A stretch of DNA of 19,374 nucleotides from Fidelibacterota bacterium UBA2125 (GCA_002329125.1 DCXX01000101.1:1-19374); one strand, 5' to 3'. Shown: positions 1-7,580, numbered from the stretch's first letter. Numbers and translations are program-made. Notes: generated from the sequence alone by a model not told the origin.

Positions 1-990
1 CGAAACTCCACTCCTAAAGCGTAAAGTTTGTCGCTCTCAAAATAAGGTGCTGCCTTGAAGAGGTCTTTCTCCGTCGTGATGAAATAATCTACTTCTGTAA
101 TCTTTGGATCAGATAAAATATGCTCCATCTCTTCTTTATTATAGTGGTGATGATCATCGAACGCTTTTAGGCCAACAATATCAGCGCTGGTTTCCTCCAC
201 TATGCTGAAAAACGATTTGGGATCACCCACGCCGCAAAAAGCAAAAACCCTCTTCCCCTTCAGTCCCGCTAAGCTCATCACCATTCCATCTGAACTGCGC
301 AGCTCCTGTTCTACCAGCAGTCGACTGGAGAGCGTTGGAACGCTCTGCTGCGCAACCCTGCTCCGCACTGAGACAGGCGGACGGGAGAGGTTTCGCTTAG
401 TCCAGATCAGTACATCCGCCCGGCGGAGATGAAACGGCGGCTCCCGGAGTTTGCCATAGGGCAACATTTTGTACGCTTCTGGGCTGTCCTGGCTGTTAAG
501 CAGGACAATATCCAGGTCCCGAGCCAAAGCACGGTGCTGGAAAGCGTCATCTAATAGTATAACATCGGGGTGAAATTTCTCCACGATGAAACAACCACCG
601 CGGTAGCGCAACTCATCTACTACAACAGGAATTCCACTGAGCCGCTTCGCCATGAGGTACGGTTCGTCGCCGCCCTTTTCCCAGCCAGCCAAACACTTTT
701 CGCCATCAGAAACAACAACTGTCCCTGTGGTTCTTCGACCATAGCCGCGACTCAAAACGAGCCGGTTTAAAACCGTTCTCCTGTAATTTTTGGGCAAGAT
801 AGATAACGGCCGGGGTCTTTCCTGTACCTCCCACGGTCAGATTACCTACACTTATAACCGGCACCGGCAGGTGGCGTGTTACAAAGAAACCGATGGTGTA
901 GAATAGGTTCCGCCATAAAACAGCCCCCCAGTAGAAGAGTGCCAAAGGGAACAGTAGATAGCGGGACTTACCCGATAAGCTGGGCGTCAT
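1..990 (-). CDS. lpxK: Tetraacyldisaccharide 4'-kinase (LpxK), frameshifted and cut by the left window edge
   Basis: LpxK phosphorylates the 4' position of the lipid A disaccharide at the inner membrane. The ATG is at 990-988. Residues 1-35 hold a hydrophobic membrane-anchoring stretch, followed by the family's P-loop VGNLTVGGTGKTP. The reading frame then breaks: an apparent extra C (G at plus-strand 759) puts the frame into a stop near 706. Skipping that base restores VLSRGYGRR, and my translation then stays open to position 1 with clear LpxK motifs: LDDAFQHRA, LREPPF, FCGVGDPKSFF, FDDHHHY and TTEKD. Both halves are therefore one gene. The start overlaps the upstream DUF374 acyltransferase gene by 23 bases, which is typical of operon genes. 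LpxK is normally essential, so a sequencing or assembly error, or a very recent mutation, is more likely than a long-dead gene. The C-terminus lies outside the window. Confidence 0.93.
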
Positions 991-1606
991 TTTCGTGTTG
1001 AAGTGATATCATTCGGGCTTCCAGTTCATTGTTTAGTTTCTCAGTCGGGATGTCTGCGCCTGCTTCAAGAGGTTCACCGAAGGTAAAGTGAATTCGGCCA
1101 AACGGTTTGGGTACCACAAAAGTATCCCAGTTGGTTATCTCCCATCGCCATGAAGCTTGCCCGGTGATGGGAATGAGTAGAGCACCTGTTTTCTGTGCCG
1201 CTTTTACTGCTCCTGGCTTAGCCACATGTTCGGGTCCTTGAGGTCCATCAGGTGTTACTACTATTGTCTGCCCTATGCCAGACAGAACCTCTACCATTTC
1301 TCTGTACGCTTCTCTGCCACCGCTGGAGCTGGAACCGCGTATGAAATGCCACCCCATTTTCTCGCCAATCTGGGATACAATTTCTGCGTCATCGTGGAGT
1401 CCGGCCAGTGCATGATAGCCACGCTTCCGAAGGCAATGCAGCGGGAACAGAAGGCGTCCGTGCCAACAGCATAGAATCACAGAGCGGCCATCTACTAAAG
1501 CCTGAAGAAGCACATTTTCATTAATCATGGTTAAACGATTGGTACGGAAAAGCATACCAATTAAGGGTTTCCCAAATTGTATACCTGTCTCTTTTTTGTC
1601 TGCCAC
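968..1606 (-). CDS. DUF374 / LPLAT-superfamily acyltransferase
   Basis: This 212-residue protein resembles DUF374 acyltransferases of the lysophospholipid/lipid A acyltransferase superfamily. Visible motifs are CCWHGRLLFP (residues about 46-55, the position of the HX4D-like block in this family), IRGSSSSGGREAYREM (about 89-104) and VVTPDGPQGPEHVAKPGAV (about 116-134). The start is GTG at 1606-1604, five bases after the lpxB stop, with GGA about nine bases upstream. No signal peptide or clear membrane helix is seen, so peripheral inner-membrane attachment is likely. Its place between lpxB and lpxK suggests a late acyl transfer in lipid A synthesis, but the donor and acceptor cannot be read from sequence. 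The family call is strong; the substrate is inferred from context. Confidence 0.88.
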   Translation of the reverse strand: MADKKETGIQFGKPLIGMLFRTNRLTMINENVLLQALVDGRSVILCCWHGRLLFPLHCLRKRGYHALAGLHDDAEIVSQIGEKMGWHFIRGSSSSGGREAYREMVEVLSGIGQTIVVTPDGPQGPEHVAKPGAVKAAQKTGALLIPITGQASWRWEITNWDTFVVPKPFGRIHFTFGEPLEAGADIPTEKLNNELEARMISLQHENDAQLIG

Positions 1607-1611
1607 TGTGT

Positions 1612-2736
1612 CTATTCCAATTTCTGTATAATCAGACCAGCGGCTCTCCCTGCCGCCCCCGGTGCTCCCATAGCGTTCTGTACCCCTGCCATGCCGGCAA
1701 AAATCTCATCCTGTTTCTCTTCATCCGTAAGAAGTGAGTGTAGATTAGCGGCTACAAGCTCTGGAGTGGCTTGATCTTGGAGAAGCTCAGGAAACAGTTC
1801 CCGCCCAGCGATGAGATTGGTCATTGAAACGTGTTTAACTGTGGCGAACCGCTTGGCGAAAAACCACGTAAAAGGTGAAAGTTTATAAAGCACTACAGAT
1901 GGTGTGTTATAGAGTGCCGCCTCAAAGCTGATGGTTCCGGAAGCTACTACAGCACCATCGGCGAAGCGGAGGGCTAACTGGGGATTCGCTTCTTCCACGG
2001 ACAGACCGTGATAGTTCACTCCTCGAATATTAACACCCGGCGCCTTGCCGATAATCGCCTGTAGATTCAACCCCCGCTCCCGCAAATTGAAGAGTGACTT
2101 CACCATGATGTTCAAGTGTCGGTCAACCTCCAACTGACGACTGCCGGGCATGAGGGCTATGGTAGTTCTATCGGGATCAAACTCGTGGAGACGAAGAAAC
2201 TTTTCTCTGGAAATCTCCGGTTCATGCAAATCCATAAAAGGGTGCCCCACAAAAGTCGCATCCACCCCACGCTTGGCGTACCACGCTTCTTCAAATGGAA
2301 AGATGCAGATAAGCTGCTCTACACACGCTCGTATAATCTCCACTCGCTTCTCTTTCCACGCCCACACTTGTGGTGAAATAAAATAAGTAACTGGAATCCC
2401 ACGCTCTTTCAACTTTTTTGCTAATCGCAAATTAAATCCGGGGTAGTCAATCAGTATGGCTCGAGCAGGAGCACGTTTGTCAATTTTCTCCAGAAGGTTC
2501 TGGAAAACTTTACGGAGAAAGTGATACTTACTTACCACCTCCGAAAATCCCATTACGGCCATATTGCTGACGTGCTCAACGGTTTCCACTCCTGCATCCT
2601 GAAGTCTGTCGCCGCCCACGCCAAAAAAAGTTAGTCCTGGTGTCAGGTGGTTCATCTCGTTTACTAGTGCAGAACCGTGGAGATCTCCCGACTCTTCACC
2701 AGCAACGATCAGTATTGTATTTTTCTTTGTATTCAT
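1612..2736 (-). CDS. lpxB: Lipid-A-disaccharide synthase
   Basis: LpxB condenses UDP-2,3-diacylglucosamine with lipid X to make the lipid A disaccharide on the cytoplasmic face of the inner membrane. The 374-residue length is normal for the family. Motifs in order are AGEESGDLHG near residue 12, DYPGFNLRLAKKL near 97, YFISPQVWAWKEKR near 119, FVGHPFMD near 163, LMPGSRQLEV near 195 and SGTISFEAALYNTPSVVLYK (the sugar-nucleotide region) near 266. The ATG at 2736-2734 follows the stop of the methyltransferase gene after three bases, and an AAGG lies directly before it, so translational coupling is likely. It sits in the lipid A operon directly upstream of the DUF374 gene and lpxK. The identification is secure. 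Confidence 0.97.
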   Translation of the reverse strand: MNTKKNTILIVAGEESGDLHGSALVNEMNHLTPGLTFFGVGGDRLQDAGVETVEHVSNMAVMGFSEVVSKYHFLRKVFQNLLEKIDKRAPARAILIDYPGFNLRLAKKLKERGIPVTYFISPQVWAWKEKRVEIIRACVEQLICIFPFEEAWYAKRGVDATFVGHPFMDLHEPEISREKFLRLHEFDPDRTTIALMPGSRQLEVDRHLNIMVKSLFNLRERGLNLQAIIGKAPGVNIRGVNYHGLSVEEANPQLALRFADGAVVASGTISFEAALYNTPSVVLYKLSPFTWFFAKRFATVKHVSMTNLIAGRELFPELLQDQATPELVAANLHSLLTDEEKQDEIFAGMAGVQNAMGAPGAAGRAAGLIIQKLE

Positions 2737-2739
2737 CCT

Positions 2740-3315
2740 TTATAATAACGTGACCCGAAGAATCAGAAGAAATAAAAATCCGCTTATCGTCTGAAACGTT
2801 CTCTTCTCTATTCGCACTGTTTTCTCCATATTCATCGGTACGGTTTCTCCCCCACCCTTCCAAGGAGTCATTCTTGGAAGTAGGCGGGGAACTGCCGCCA
2901 AATATTCATCATACTCTATACCAAATTTCTGCCGTAGTGTTTCTTCTTCAAGCGAGATAATCAGTCCATATTCTAAAAAGAAGAAACCCAGCGTCACCGG
3001 GAAAAGAGTCCATACAAACTCTCCTCCTGCGACCAACACCATGCCGGCATAGATAATGACATTCCCTAAATAGAGCGGATTTCGAACATAAGCAAATGGT
3101 CCTGATGTACAGAGAGCGCTTGCACCCACTTTTCGGGTGCGGGTCTCGCCGCCGGCATAGCGCACACCATTCAACCGGAGTAATTCACCCGTTACCACCA
3201 GGATAACACCAATGGATAGTAATTCTATTTCGATGGAAGCAAAAGTGAGAATTATAAAAGCCAAAGGAATGGGTATATAACCTCGATTCCTGAAGAAAAA
3301 GTCTCGAATATCCAT
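2740..3315 (-). CDS. Isoprenylcysteine carboxyl methyltransferase (ICMT/PEMT)-like membrane methyltransferase
   Basis: This 191-residue integral membrane protein belongs by motif to the ICMT/phospholipid methyltransferase superfamily. The cofactor-binding block reads SGPFAYVRNPLYLGN near residues 70-84, and the C-terminal block has EEETLRQKFG, Y..Y and VPRLLP near 122-147. Hydrophobic segments lie near 14-45, 85-120 and at the extreme C-terminus (about 176-191). The family uses S-adenosylmethionine at the membrane to methylate lipids or prenylated substrates; bacterial substrates are mostly unknown. The gene starts at ATG 3315, 27 bases after the oxidoreductase stop, and ends three bases before lpxB, so it is embedded in the lipid A operon. 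A role in lipid or LPS modification is inference from that position only. No good Shine-Dalgarno sequence is visible. Confidence 0.82.
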   Translation of the reverse strand: MDIRDFFFRNRGYIPIPLAFIILTFASIEIELLSIGVILVVTGELLRLNGVRYAGGETRTRKVGASALCTSGPFAYVRNPLYLGNVIIYAGMVLVAGGEFVWTLFPVTLGFFFLEYGLIISLEEETLRQKFGIEYDEYLAAVPRLLPRMTPWKGGGETVPMNMEKTVRIEKRTFQTISGFLFLLILRVTLL

Positions 3316-3342
3316 AATTAGGAAAGGAAATTTTAGTCCAGA

Positions 3343-4338
3343 TCAGTGGAGCGTTTGTTCAATCTTTGCCTGAATCTGTAGAGCTACCGCCAGCGCTTCC
3401 CTGCCCTCCTTGCCGGATACGATAGGGGTGCTTTCTCCATTCACAGATGCCACAAAATTCTCCAACTCTAATTGCAATGCGTCCACTTTTCTCACTGGTG
3501 GAGTTTCATATACAATTTGGCGGGTTTTCTTGCCAGTGACAAGCGGAGCTGAAAAGACTGCGTCCGGGTCTTCTTCTTCTGCGTCCAAGAGACGGTACAC
3601 TTCTGTCAGCCCGCGGAGAAAGTCAATGGTGACGTACATGTCCTGTTGAAATATTCGCAGCTTTCGCACATATTCCTTGGCGATACGGCTACTGGTGACA
3701 TTGGCTATGCAGCCGCTCTCGAAAGTTATGCGAGCATTTGCAATATCTACCGAGTCCGTCATGATAGAAACACCAGAGGCACTCACGGTTTTGACTGGTG
3801 ACTTCACGAGGGAAATAATCACATCCAAATCGTGGATCATGAGATCCAGTACCACAGGAACATCAGTTCCTCGGGCGGTGTATGGTGCCAGGCGGTGGGT
3901 CTCGATATACCTGGGTGTAAGCTCAATTCCGTTTAGTGCGACCAGAGCGGGGTTGAGCCGTTCGATGTGCCCTACATGTATCTGCACACCATTCTTTTCT
4001 GCCAGATCAAGCAGTGTGTCAGCCTCTTTCACAGTTTTGCACATAGGTTTCTCAATAAAGACATGCTTGCCGTTTTCAATGCATTCCTTTGCTATAGAAA
4101 AATGATCAACTGTGGGTACAACTATTGATATAATATCCGTAGCATCAAGAAGTGAGGTGAGGGATTTGTGGGCTGTAGCTCCGGTCTTTCGCGACACAAT
4201 ATCTGTTTGTTCGTCGTCTGTGTCGAAAAAACCTGTACAGTCGGCACTTTTCAGTTCTAAAGCGTGCTCCAAGTGTCGGAGGCCTAAATGACCTACACCT
4301 ACCACTCCGATTCGTATTATGTGCTCACCTATTGACAT
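3343..4338 (-). CDS. Gfo/Idh/MocA-family NAD(P)-dependent oxidoreductase (GnnA-like candidate)
   Basis: The protein has an N-terminal Rossmann fold (IRIGVVGVGHLGLRH), the family's EKP motif at about residues 96-98 (FIEKPMCKT), a GHIERLNPA segment near 123-131 and a VLDLMIHDLD block near 163-172. The frame is open further upstream, to 4476, but the extra 46 residues are basic, unlike the family, and precede the Rossmann strand. I therefore chose ATG 4338, giving 331 residues. It is the first gene of the lpx operon and is divergent from the gene at 4500. In Acidithiobacillus and Leptospira the related GnnA oxidises UDP-GlcNAc at C3, for lipid A with amide-linked acyl chains. Position next to lpxB supports a similar role, but no gnnB aminotransferase is present in the window, so the substrate is not established. 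Confidence 0.85.
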   Translation of the reverse strand: MSIGEHIIRIGVVGVGHLGLRHLEHALELKSADCTGFFDTDDEQTDIVSRKTGATAHKSLTSLLDATDIISIVVPTVDHFSIAKECIENGKHVFIEKPMCKTVKEADTLLDLAEKNGVQIHVGHIERLNPALVALNGIELTPRYIETHRLAPYTARGTDVPVVLDLMIHDLDVIISLVKSPVKTVSASGVSIMTDSVDIANARITFESGCIANVTSSRIAKEYVRKLRIFQQDMYVTIDFLRGLTEVYRLLDAEEEDPDAVFSAPLVTGKKTRQIVYETPPVRKVDALQLELENFVASVNGESTPIVSGKEGREALAVALQIQAKIEQTLH

Positions 4339-4499
4339 TAGTAATAAAGGTAATATTCTGGAATATAGGACGTTTAGCCCTCTTTTGAAATTGTTCTTTG
4401 CCGGGCGTAATTTAGTCTTGCTTTTAACGGAGAGAATAGGGATATTTTTTGAACCTCGGATAAGGAATTTTCCCAAACATCGTTTCTATAGGGGGTATT
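4339..4499. promoter_or_regulatory. Divergent intergenic region between the lpx operon and the 4500 gene
   Basis: These 161 bases separate two genes read in opposite directions, so promoters for both are expected here. On the plus strand TTGAAA (4385-4390) and TAATTT (4408-4413) are 17 bases apart, a weak sigma70-like pair about 87 bases before the start. A second weak pair is TTGCTT (4418-4423) and GATATT (4441-4446). A short inverted repeat, GGAA-TT-TTCC, lies at 4464-4473. None is strong enough to name the promoter. The run GGGGG at 4490-4494 is the ribosome binding site of the gene at 4500. Confidence 0.35.
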
Positions 4500-5075
4500 G
4501 TGATAGATCAAGATACTAGAACCGTCTTTGGATATTTCATTCTTCTTCTCTCCGCCATCGCTTTTGGAATCGCCATTGGATATGAACAATATTATTTGGC
4601 GGCACTATCTATTGTAGGGGGGTTAATTCTATGGCTGGCTTACATAAGTGTGGCCGGTGTGGCTCTTCGTGGGCAGCTTGGATCAATTCTGATTCTATTT
4701 GGTCTAATGTTATCCATACCCGTTTTTCTTCTGTTTGCTGTTGAACAGGACATGTGGGGTGGGTACCACATCAAACCTGATGGAGCAACGCTTGCTCTTG
4801 TTATGCTGTTTCTAACTATCGCGCCCGGAATGATTCTACGTTATAACAGCAAACGACTAGCACCTGTTTCCACCACAACTATCGTCCCAAAGCAACAACC
4901 TCCCGCTCCTCAGCCCACTGTTAAGCCCACGCCGGCAGAAGCACCCGCCCCTCCATATACGGGTTTGGCAATGGGTACTTACGGAGAAGATTACGAGTAC
5001 TACTATGATCCTGAGATGATGGCTGCCTTTTACGAGAATTATGAAGAAGAAGAGGAAGAAGAGGAAGAAGATTAG
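4500..5075 (+). CDS. Unrecognised four-helix membrane protein with Pro-rich linker and acidic C-terminal tail
   Basis: I do not recognise this 191-residue protein. Residues 8-112 contain four hydrophobic segments (about 8-27, 31-54, 60-81 and 94-112), consistent with an integral membrane domain. Residues 121-155 are rich in proline, alanine and threonine and look unstructured. The tail has YGEDYEYYYDPEMM and ends in ten acidic residues with only Glu and Asp, encoded by a GAA/GAG repeat run at 5043-5072. The start is GTG 4500, supported by GGGGG five bases upstream; no ATG precedes it in frame. The gene is divergent from the lipid A operon and followed by a structured intergenic region, so it appears to be transcribed on its own. 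The tail could bind cations or a basic partner, but this is speculation. Confidence 0.75.
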   Translation: MIDQDTRTVFGYFILLLSAIAFGIAIGYEQYYLAALSIVGGLILWLAYISVAGVALRGQLGSILILFGLMLSIPVFLLFAVEQDMWGGYHIKPDGATLALVMLFLTIAPGMILRYNSKRLAPVSTTTIVPKQQPPAPQPTVKPTPAEAPAPPYTGLAMGTYGEDYEYYYDPEMMAAFYENYEEEEEEEEED

Positions 5076-5101
5076 TTTATAGCACTATATGAACATTTAC
5101 A

Positions 5102-5124
5102 TTGTTTATAGCTTTTATAAACAA
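5102..5124. repeat. Perfect 9-bp AT-rich inverted repeat
   Basis: TTGTTTATA at 5102-5110 is exactly repeated in inverse as TATAAACAA at 5116-5124, with a five-base spacer GCTTT. No T-run follows on either strand, so it does not look like an intrinsic terminator. It lies 26 bases after the stop of the membrane protein gene and about 100 bases before the amine oxidase start. An operator for a dimeric regulator is a reasonable reading. The core heptamer ATAAACA recurs at 5154-5160 and 5180-5186. Confidence 0.5.
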
Positions 5125-5163
5125 AAGAAGATAAAATAAGGGGTTGTTAAATAATAAACATCA

Positions 5164-5210
5164 AGACCCGTAAAGACAAATAAACACTTTATCTGTCTTT
5201 GATTGGGTTT
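5164..5210 (+). promoter_or_regulatory. Long imperfect hairpin upstream of the amine oxidase gene
   Basis: Bases 5172-5178 (AAAGACA) pair with 5194-5200 (TGTCTTT). After one A/C mismatch (5179/5193), 5180-5184 (ATAAA) pair with 5188-5192 (TTTAT) around a three-base loop CAC. That gives 12 Watson-Crick pairs plus a closing T/G wobble. An outer ACCC (5166-5169) can also pair with GGGT (5205-5208). The structure ends about 14-23 bases before the ATG at 5224, where no good Shine-Dalgarno sequence is seen. It could be a double-stranded operator, a 5'-UTR control element or a weak terminator of the upstream gene. The sequence does not decide between these. Confidence 0.5.
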
Positions 5211-5223
5211 ATATTTATTACAA

Positions 5224-6465
5224 ATGTCTAATATAACCCGCCGAGAATTTATCCGTCAGAGCATGCTATTAACAGCAGGCATGGTATTGGTCTCTTGCGA
5301 AGATGAAGATCAAGGTGGTGAGGGGACATATGAATCGCCAGGCATGTTGTTGGGAAATCAGCTAACTAAGAATGTCGTCATAGTTGGGGCGGGAATGGCT
5401 GGTTTAGTTGCCGGGTATGAATTAGTGCGTGCCGGGCATGATGTGACAATTTTGGAGGCGAGAGAACGTGTGGGAGGGCGGGTTTTTACTCTGCGTGCGC
5501 CGTTCTCCGATGGACATTATGCCGATGCCGGGGCTGCCCGAATTCCTCCAGACCACGATATGACACTTGGCTATGCGGATCATTTCGGGTTAAAGCTTGA
5601 TCCCTTTTATCCCGATTCGAGTTATTATGTTAACTTGTCAGGTGATGAGCGAACTCTGGTTTCCGCAAGTGATTATATCAATGATCCACCCTGGGAAGGA
5701 TACCACGTGAACCGCCAGGACTTTCTAAAAATTCGGGGTGGTACTGACATATTACCTCATGCATTTGCCGATTACCTTGCCGAACAAATCCATCTTGGGG
5801 CGCCCGTTGAATCAATTGAGCAAAATTCCAATGGAGTCGTTGTACGCATCTCCGATGGAACTGAATTGAACGCTGACAGAGTTCTTTGCACTGTTCCATT
5901 AACGGTATTAAACCGTATTCAATTCAACCCGCAGCTTTCTCCTGAAAAACTAGAAGCCAGCAGCGGAGGGTATTATTATTTCAACATCACAAGAGTATTT
6001 ATGCAGTTTGTAAACCGCTTCTGGGAGAGCGAAGTACTTAACGGCTGGGGCAATACTGATTGGCCAGAGGAAATATGGCATCCAACCTGGGGCCGACAAG
6101 GACCTAGAGGTGTGCTTTTGTCATATTTGAAATTTAATCGTGCGGACGAAATAGACCTGCTCAGCGAGGGAGACCGTATTGAGCATGTACTCAGTCGATG
6201 GGAAACTGTTTTTCCTGGAGTACAGGAACACTATGAGGATGGCACCTCACATTCGTGGGCTCTAGAGGAGTGGTCAGGCGGCGCAGTTTCTTGGCCATCA
6301 TCTGAACAGGAGGCAGCGCTAGGCGCACACATTGGTGCGGCTGAGGGTCGAGTCCATTTCGCTGGCGAACATGCATCAGATTATCATGGCTGGATGCAGG
6401 GTGCGCTTGTTTCTGGGCTTCGGGCTGCCGTGGAAATTCATGAAAGCGATTCTTACATCATTTAA
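5224..6465 (+). CDS. Tat-exported, predicted lipoprotein flavin amine oxidase
   Basis: The protein belongs to the FAD-dependent amine oxidase family (monoamine/L-amino acid oxidase type). Residues 1-25 form a twin-arginine signal: ITRREF, a hydrophobic stretch, then a lipobox-like LVSC with Cys 25, so export as a folded flavoprotein and lipid anchoring are predicted. The dinucleotide-binding motif VVIVGAGMAGL is near residue 51, followed by ILEARERVGGRV near 76. The C-terminal FAD block HFAGEHASDYHGWMQGALVSG is near 379. Length is 413 residues, somewhat short for the family. The frame is open to a TTG at 5203, but ATG 5224 places the Arg pair correctly at residues 6-7. The gene follows a hairpin-rich intergenic region and seems to stand alone. 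The amine or amino acid substrate cannot be told from sequence. Confidence 0.88.
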   Translation: MSNITRREFIRQSMLLTAGMVLVSCEDEDQGGEGTYESPGMLLGNQLTKNVVIVGAGMAGLVAGYELVRAGHDVTILEARERVGGRVFTLRAPFSDGHYADAGAARIPPDHDMTLGYADHFGLKLDPFYPDSSYYVNLSGDERTLVSASDYINDPPWEGYHVNRQDFLKIRGGTDILPHAFADYLAEQIHLGAPVESIEQNSNGVVVRISDGTELNADRVLCTVPLTVLNRIQFNPQLSPEKLEASSGGYYYFNITRVFMQFVNRFWESEVLNGWGNTDWPEEIWHPTWGRQGPRGVLLSYLKFNRADEIDLLSEGDRIEHVLSRWETVFPGVQEHYEDGTSHSWALEEWSGGAVSWPSSEQEAALGAHIGAAEGRVHFAGEHASDYHGWMQGALVSGLRAAVEIHESDSYII

Positions 6466-6566
6466 AAAGTAGCTACGAGAAACATTATATACTCACGCCC
6501 TCTTTTCTTCCCAAATATTTTTTATGTTAAGCGGTGTTTTCTGGCTCAATCTTTATTTTGAGGACA

Positions 6567-7580
6567 TTGAATAAAGCCTTCCAGATAGGTGGTATCAAAA
6601 TTTCTACGCCGGTTCTTCTGGCACCTATGTCTGGTATAACTGACTACGCCTTCCGCATCCTCTGCCGGGAGCACGGGGCCGGGATGGTCTATTCTGAGTT
6701 CGTATCTGCTGATGGTATTATCAGAGAAAACTCTAAAACACTTAGCCTAATTCGCTTCAGTAGTAAAGAGCGGCCCATCGGCATTCAGATATTCGGAAGC
6801 GATCCCGAAGTAATGTCCAAAGCTGCTGAATATGTTGTTACCACCTTCAAACCAGATCTTCTCGATATAAACTTCGGCTGTCCAGTCCCAAAGATTACTA
6901 AAAAAGGTGCCGGAGCCGCGGCTTTAAAGGACCTCTCCCTCATGGATGACATCACTTCCGCTGTGGTGGGGGCGGCCGGAGATACTCCTGTTACCGTTAA
7001 GATGCGTGCCGGCTGGGATAAAAATTCTATTGTAGTGCCAGACGTGGGGACGAGATTGTCCAAGTTAGGCATAAAAGCTATCACGCTCCACCCCCGGACA
7101 TCTTGCCAGGGTTACTCTGGTAGAGCGGACTGGTCACTGATACGGACGCTTGTAAGCAACCTAAACAATCATACGGATGGCGGCATACCGGTAATTGGAA
7201 ATGGAGACATTCAGAAACCAGAAGATGTCCTTCGCATGTTCGAAGAGACTGGCTGTGATGCTGTTATGGTCGGTCGAGCAGCACTTGGAAATCCGTGGTT
7301 TTTCTATCAAACAGCGGCACTCCTGCGGGGCGAATCAACCCCTGATACTCCCTCATTGACTGACCGAATTGAAATGTGTCATCGGCACTTTGAACTTCTA
7401 ATCAAAGATCGTGGCGAACAGGCCGGGACCAATCTTATGCGGAAGCACTTTGGGTGGTACATTAAAGGATTTCCGGGGGCTGCAAAAATCCGTCATAAAT
7501 TGGTAACGGCCTCCGGATTGGAAGAGATGAGGCAGATGCTTCGTGGGCTAAGAAACAGACAAATAAAAAAATTTAATTAA
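6567..7580 (+). CDS. dusB: tRNA-dihydrouridine synthase, DusB-like
   Basis: This FMN-dependent enzyme reduces uridine to dihydrouridine in the tRNA D-loop. The TIM-barrel start PVLLAPMSGITDYAFR is followed by the active-site block DINFGCPVPKITKKGAG with its catalytic Cys, then VKMRAGWD, LHPRTSCQGYSGRADW, PVIGNGDI and the phosphate-binding DAVMVGRAALGNPWFF. The order and spacing are those of DusB. The start is uncertain. GTG 6534 gives the longest frame (348 residues) but has no ribosome binding site and adds a hydrophobic 11-residue leader. TTG 6567 has GAGGA just before it (a close spacing) and fits the family N-terminus, so I prefer it. The gene is separated from both neighbours by gaps of about 100 bases. 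The family is certain; the exact Dus subtype is likely. Confidence 0.93.
   Translation: MNKAFQIGGIKISTPVLLAPMSGITDYAFRILCREHGAGMVYSEFVSADGIIRENSKTLSLIRFSSKERPIGIQIFGSDPEVMSKAAEYVVTTFKPDLLDINFGCPVPKITKKGAGAAALKDLSLMDDITSAVVGAAGDTPVTVKMRAGWDKNSIVVPDVGTRLSKLGIKAITLHPRTSCQGYSGRADWSLIRTLVSNLNNHTDGGIPVIGNGDIQKPEDVLRMFEETGCDAVMVGRAALGNPWFFYQTAALLRGESTPDTPSLTDRIEMCHRHFELLIKDRGEQAGTNLMRKHFGWYIKGFPGAAKIRHKLVTASGLEEMRQMLRGLRNRQIKKFN

Noticed and set aside
397..411. The 15-base sequence TTAGTCCAGATCAGT occurs here and again at 3333-3347
   Set aside because: Chance repeats of this length are plausible in about 19 kb. One copy lies inside lpxK and the other in a short gap, and no third copy or structure supports a function.
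202..770. Plus-strand open frames across the lpxK region
   Set aside because: They lie antisense to clear LpxK coding sequence on the minus strand, show no family motifs, and are explained as shadow frames.
4339..4476. Upstream extension of the Gfo/Idh/MocA gene to a start at 4476
   Set aside because: It would add 46 basic residues unlike the family before the Rossmann strand; ATG 4338 gives a normal N-terminus.
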